Source: Streptomyces bacillaris (lineage in GTDB: Bacteria; Actinomycetota; Actinomycetes; Streptomycetales; Streptomycetaceae). Taken from it: DNA of 64,000 bases. Numbering within the stretch: position 1 is the first letter of the stretch; the number at the start of each line of letters is the position of its first letter. Shown in pieces: positions 60,322 through 64,000 of the stretch. The translations under genes and the position numbers were made by a program. The notes below the pieces were generated by a model. The model ran no database searches and had not been told where the DNA came from. It worked only from the letters and a program-made list of their open reading frames with translations. The stretch is from contig NZ_CP029378.1 in assembly GCF_003268675.1 (NCBI RefSeq), positions 4,340,001 through 4,404,000 on the forward strand, read 5' to 3'.

Positions 60322-63300
60322 ATGACGCGAGCCGAGCAGCCAACGGTCGTGAGCCCCACCTCCGACACACTTGCCGCAGACTCACGCGAGCGCGCCGTAC
60401 GAGCCCTGCTGCGTGTTCCCCCGCTGAAGCGGTTGTGGAGCGCCCAGCTCGTCGGCGGTATCGGCGATGCACTCGCCCTTCTCGTGCTGGTGCTGTTGTC
60501 GCTGCAAGCAGCGGTCCTGGAGGGCTCATTCGGGGCCGGATACCGCGGGGCGGCCTTCGCCGTCGCCGCCGTGTTCGGTGCCCGGATCCTTTCCACCGTG
60601 CTCTTCGGAGCCGTACTCCTGGGGCCCTTGACGTCGCTCACGGCGCCCGGCGGGAAGCTGGACCGGCGGTGGCTGATGATCGGGACGGACGGGCTGCGGC
60701 TCGCCCTGCTGATCATCGCCCCGCTGTGGATCGACTGGGTGCCGGACAAGGCGCTCATGATGGTCCTCATTACTGTTTTTGTGACCGGTGCGGCCGAGCG
60801 TCTGTGGGCGGTGGCCAAGGAGAGCGCCGCCCCGGCGCTGCTGCCGGCCCCGCCGCTCGAAGGCGCCGCCGTCCGCCCGCTCCCCGACCACCTCGACGCC
60901 CTGCGCAGGCTGTCGCTCCGTACGAACTTCCTCGCCGTCCCCGCCGCCGCGGTGGTCCTGCTGGCCGCCACACTGATCGGCAACCTCCTGGGCACGGGCC
61001 TGGAGTGGTTCTCCTTCCACCAGGCGGCGCTGGGCTCCTATGTGGCGGCCGGTCTGTTCTCGGCCTCCATCTCGACCCTGTACTTCCTCGAACTGCCCGA
61101 CACCGCCACCCCCCGGCCGCGCTCGCCCCTGGAAGGGCTGCGCCGCCCCACCCACGACGGCCGCCCCGACAAGGGTCGTACGGGCGCGCTCCCGCTGACC
61201 GTCGCCGTCTGCGCCGCCGTCGCCGGAGCGATCGCCGCGGCCGCCGCCGTATCCGTCCTGCACGCCTACGACCTGGGCGGCGGGCCCGTCACGTACGCGC
61301 TGCTGATCCTCGCGCTGACCGGCGGTACCGCCCTCGGTATCCGTACGGCGCAGAAGGTGCTGCCCACCCTGTCGCGGCGGCGCCTCCTCGCACTGGCCAC
61401 CGCCACCACGGGCATCGCGCTCCTCGCGCTCGGCCTGGTGCCGGACACGGCGACCGGGATCGCGATCGCGCTGCTGGCCGGCTACGCGGCCGGGGTCACC
61501 GCCAACATCGGGCACGCGATCATCGACCAGGAGACCGAGCCGGCCCGGCAGGGCCGGACCACCGAGCACCTCCAGGCGCTCGTCAGGGTGCTCGTCGCGC
61601 TCGGCACGGTCGCGGGTCCGCTGCTCGCCGCCGCGATCGGGCAGCACCGGCTGGCCTCCGCCTCCGGCGACTTCGTCTTCGCCCACGGCGGTGCCGCCTT
61701 CACCCTGATGCTGGTCGGCGCCCTGCTGCTGCCGCTGGCCGCGATCGTCGTCGCGAAGACCGACGACCGGTCGGGCGTACCGCTCCGCCGCGATCTGCGC
61801 GAGGCGCTGCGCGGCGGCGACCCGGCGGTCGCCCCGGCGGCCACCGGCTTCTTCCTCGCCCTGGAGGGCGGCGACGGAGCGGGCAAGTCCACCCAGGTCG
61901 AGGCGCTCGCCGACTGGATCCGGTCCAAGGGCCACGAGGTCGTCGTCACCCGTGAGCCCGGGGCCACCCCGGTCGGCAAGCGGCTGCGGTCGATCCTGCT
62001 GGACGTCTCCTCCGCCGGTCTCTCCAACCGCGCCGAGGCGCTGCTGTACGCCGCCGACCGCGCCGAGCACGTCGACTCCGTGGTCCGCCCGGCGCTGGAG
62101 CGGGGCGCGATCGTCATCTCCGACCGCTACATCGACTCCTCCGTCGCCTACCAGGGCGCGGGCCGCGACCTGGCGCCGACCGAGATCGCCCGGATCTCCC
62201 GGTGGGCGACGAGCGGCCTCGTACCGCATCTGACGGTGCTGCTGGACGTCGACCCGCAGACCGCGCGCGAGCGGTTCACGGAGGCGCCGGACCGGTTGGA
62301 GTCGGAGCCCGCGGAGTTCCACGAGCGGGTCCGGTCCGGGTTCCTGACCCTGGCCGCCGCAGACCCGACGCGCTACCTGGTGGTGGACTCCGGGCAGGAG
62401 CCCGAGGCGATCACCACGGTCGTACGTCACCGGCTTGACCAGCTCCTTCCGCTCTCCGAGGCCGAGATCCAGGCCATCGAGGAGGCCCGGCGCAAGGCCG
62501 AGGAGGAGGCGCGGCGCAAGGCGGAGGAAGAGGCCGCCCGCAAGGCCGAGGAGGAGCGCCTGGAGAAGGAGCGCCAGGAGCAGCTCGCCCGGCTGCGCGC
62601 CGAGGAGGAGGAGCGCAAGCAGCGCGAGCTGGAGGAGGCGCGGCAGCGCGAGGCCGAGCGCCAGGCGGAGGAGGCCCGGCAGCGCGCCGAGGAGGCCCGC
62701 CGCCGCGCCGAGGAGGACCGCCGCCGGCTGGAGGCCGAGGAGCGGGCCCGCGAGGCCGAGCAGGAACGCCTCCGCAAGCAGGCCGAGGAGGAGGCCCGGC
62801 AGCGCAAGGAGGCCGAGGCGCTCCGCCTGGAGAAGCAGCGGAAGGCCGAAGAGGCGCTGGTACGGGCCGAGGAGGCCCGCCGGAGGGCCGAGGCGGAGGC
62901 CGCGGCGCGTACGGAGGCGGCTCGGGCGGAGGCGGCGCGTACGGAGGCGGAGCGCGCTTCTCGTGACTCCCGGTCCGAGGCGTCCTCGCGGTCGGAGGGG
63001 CACGGGCCGACCGTTCCGGAGAACGAGCTCACGGTGCCCACACCGATCGTGAACCCGAACGAGATCACGCAGCCGGTGCCGACGGCGCGTCCGGGGGCGT
63101 CGCGTCCGGAGGGGGCCGGTTCGGAGGAGTCCGGTGCGGGGGCGTCCCGCCCGGACGACGACGTGACGGCGATGCTGCCGCGGGTCACGGAGGAGGGGCG
63201 CCAGGGCGGTGACGCCGGGGGCGGCCGTGCTGCGCGGGACCCGCGTGCTGCGCGGGACTCCCGTGACGCCGGTGGTGCCCGCAGCGCCTGGGGCGCACGT

Positions 63301-63720
63301 GAAGCCGGAGCCTCCGACTCCACCGATCCCCGGGACTCGCGGAACTCGGGAGGTTCACGGGACCCGCGTGCCGTCGGTGCCGCTCCTGACGCCGACGAGA
63401 CTGCCGTGCTGCCGCCCGTACGCGGCGATCAGCCCTCCCGTCCCGCCGACCGGGTGCCCAAGGGCTACTTCCGGGACGAGGCGCCGGACCCCTCCCCGGC
63501 GGAGAGCGAGAACGAGCGCACCCGGGAGCTGCCGCAGATCGAGGACCCGCAGGCGGCCGCCCCGGCGGACGGCGGTTCCCGCAGCCGCCGCAAGCGCCCC
63601 CGTCCGGACTGGGCCGAGGAGACCCCGCTCGACGACCTGCCGACGCTGGCGGACGAACTGCTCGGCGGGCACGACGACGACGGCCCCACCGGCGGCCGGG
63701 GGCGCCGCCCGCGCGGCTGA
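60322..63720 (+). CDS. tmk: thymidylate kinase with N-terminal MFS-like and C-terminal coiled-coil domains
   Basis: An 1132-residue protein from ATG 60322. Residues 30-480: about 10-12 membrane helices of MFS type (IGDALALLVLVLLSLQAAVL, AVAGAIAAAAAVSVLHAYDL). Residues 510-710: thymidylate kinase with P-loop FLALEGGDGAGKSTQVEALA, DRY motif AIVISDRYIDSSVAYQGAG, and LID region ARERFTEAPDRLE. Residues 711-890: a Glu/Arg/Ala coiled coil (EEARRKAEEEARRKAEEEA). The remainder is low-complexity, Asp/Arg/Ser-rich, with D-D-V-T-A-M-L-P and D-E-T-A-V-L-P motifs like FtsK/DivIVA-type linkers. dTMP phosphorylation is certain as a domain function; why it is membrane-tethered is unknown. Confidence 0.93.
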   Translation: MTRAEQPTVVSPTSDTLAADSRERAVRALLRVPPLKRLWSAQLVGGIGDALALLVLVLLSLQAAVLEGSFGAGYRGAAFAVAAVFGARILSTVLFGAVLLGPLTSLTAPGGKLDRRWLMIGTDGLRLALLIIAPLWIDWVPDKALMMVLITVFVTGAAERLWAVAKESAAPALLPAPPLEGAAVRPLPDHLDALRRLSLRTNFLAVPAAAVVLLAATLIGNLLGTGLEWFSFHQAALGSYVAAGLFSASISTLYFLELPDTATPRPRSPLEGLRRPTHDGRPDKGRTGALPLTVAVCAAVAGAIAAAAAVSVLHAYDLGGGPVTYALLILALTGGTALGIRTAQKVLPTLSRRRLLALATATTGIALLALGLVPDTATGIAIALLAGYAAGVTANIGHAIIDQETEPARQGRTTEHLQALVRVLVALGTVAGPLLAAAIGQHRLASASGDFVFAHGGAAFTLMLVGALLLPLAAIVVAKTDDRSGVPLRRDLREALRGGDPAVAPAATGFFLALEGGDGAGKSTQVEALADWIRSKGHEVVVTREPGATPVGKRLRSILLDVSSAGLSNRAEALLYAADRAEHVDSVVRPALERGAIVISDRYIDSSVAYQGAGRDLAPTEIARISRWATSGLVPHLTVLLDVDPQTARERFTEAPDRLESEPAEFHERVRSGFLTLAAADPTRYLVVDSGQEPEAITTVVRHRLDQLLPLSEAEIQAIEEARRKAEEEARRKAEEEAARKAEEERLEKERQEQLARLRAEEEERKQRELEEARQREAERQAEEARQRAEEARRRAEEDRRRLEAEERAREAEQERLRKQAEEEARQRKEAEALRLEKQRKAEEALVRAEEARRRAEAEAAARTEAARAEAARTEAERASRDSRSEASSRSEGHGPTVPENELTVPTPIVNPNEITQPVPTARPGASRPEGAGSEESGAGASRPDDDVTAMLPRVTEEGRQGGDAGGGRAARDPRAARDSRDAGGARSAWGAREAGASDSTDPRDSRNSGGSRDPRAVGAAPDADETAVLPPVRGDQPSRPADRVPKGYFRDEAPDPSPAESENERTRELPQIEDPQAAAPADGGSRSRRKRPRPDWAEETPLDDLPTLADELLGGHDDDGPTGGRGRRPRG

Positions 63721-63748
63721 CGTACAGGCACACCGACGTCCGGCATCC

Positions 63749-63780
63749 GGCCCGTCCGCCCCCGAGGGGGTGGGCGGGCC
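63749..63780 (+). terminator. terminator of tmk
   Basis: Positions 63749-63763 pair with 63766-63780, 15 bp with two wobbles and a tight loop. Confidence 0.65.
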
Positions 63781-63828
63781 GGACTGTCAGTGGCGTCCCC
63801 CACAATGGAATCCGAAAGGCGGTGACCG

Positions 63829-64000
63829 ATGACCGTATGGGACGACCTGGTCGGGCAGGACCGGGTGAGGGAGCAGCTCTCCGCCGCCGCCAGGGACGCC
63901 GACGCGCTGGTCACGGCGGTCTCCGACGGCAGGCCGGAGGACCCCGAGGCGCAGGGCTCGAAGATGACCCACGCCTGGCTGTTCACCGGACCGCCGGGTT
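63829..64000 (+). CDS. holB: DNA polymerase III delta' subunit, 3'-partial
   Basis: Only the first 57 residues are inside the window: MTVWDDLVGQDRVREQLSAA, then the beginning of the AAA+ P-loop (THAWLFTGPPG). The V-W-D-D-L-V-G-Q-D opening is characteristic of actinobacterial clamp-loader delta' proteins. The ATG at 63829 is preceded by GAAAGGCGG. Following tmk is its usual position in bacteria. Confidence 0.85.
   Translation, partial: MTVWDDLVGQDRVREQLSAAARDADALVTAVSDGRPEDPEAQGSKMTHAWLFTGPPG

Noticed and set aside
57125-60529. 1134-residue frame antisense to topA
   Set aside because: Shadow of topA; low-complexity Leu/Arg/Gly sequence without domains.
60526-63003. 825-residue frame antisense to tmk
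   Set aside because: Shadow of the coiled-coil and membrane parts; no family resemblance.

Overview
The window is GC-rich actinobacterial chromosome, almost certainly Streptomyces. It carries wblA, crp, bldG and its anti-sigma partner, hppA, topA, a tmk with an N-terminal membrane domain, and a Tad-type secretion cluster. From memory this order resembles the S. coelicolor core region around SCO3540-SCO3582; no database was searched.

Layout. 1-3110: N-terminal part of an S9 peptidase, a methyltransferase, an NTF2-like protein and a secreted SGNH hydrolase. 3447-5759: accessory-looking genes (HAD hydrolase, frameshifted DUF317 gene, VOC protein). 5801-11906: a sulfur-handling island with a SulP transporter, a damaged MerR gene, a DUF302 protein, an MBL-rhodanese protein (probable persulfide dioxygenase), a single-domain rhodanese, a TauE/SafE exporter, a CsoR-family repressor that looks like the persulfide sensor CstR, and a rhodanese-DUF2892 membrane protein. 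Three near-palindromic TACCCC/GGGGTA operators lie in its two divergent promoter regions. A tRNA-Pro(CGG) at 12316-12389 follows. To its right conserved core begins: metallophosphoesterase, YqeY-like protein, bifunctional PBP, wblA, two ArsA-like ATPases, DUF4177, RidA, a Nudix protein, an MBL hydrolase, crp, nth, a CoA-type Nudix protein, a MarP-like protease, an alpha/beta hydrolase, a holin-like protein, nhaA, acs, a SulP-carbonic anhydrase fusion, a deacetylase-like lipoprotein, a CooC-like ATPase, a degenerate Fic protein and a HAD-IB phosphatase. 41402-46768 is a tightly overlapping Tad cluster (Ssd/TadZ-like ATPase, TadA, TadB, TadC, DUF4244 pilin candidate, TadE-like, TadG-like). Then come a DEAD/DEAH helicase, bldG with its anti-sigma factor, hppA, a lipoprotein, a methyltransferase, a small membrane protein, topA, the tmk fusion and the start of a DNA polymerase III delta' gene.

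How the genes work together. In the sulfur island sulfide/persulfide would be oxidised by the MBL-rhodanese protein, moved between carriers by rhodanese domains and exported as sulfite by TauE, with the CstR-like repressor releasing the operators when persulfide forms. This is inference from domain content and operators.

Three genes (DUF317, nhaA, tadB) are each broken by what looks like one missing base in a G or C run. Either these are real pseudogenes or, more simply, the source assembly has homopolymer errors. Many convergent gene pairs are separated by long perfect hairpins, recorded as terminators.
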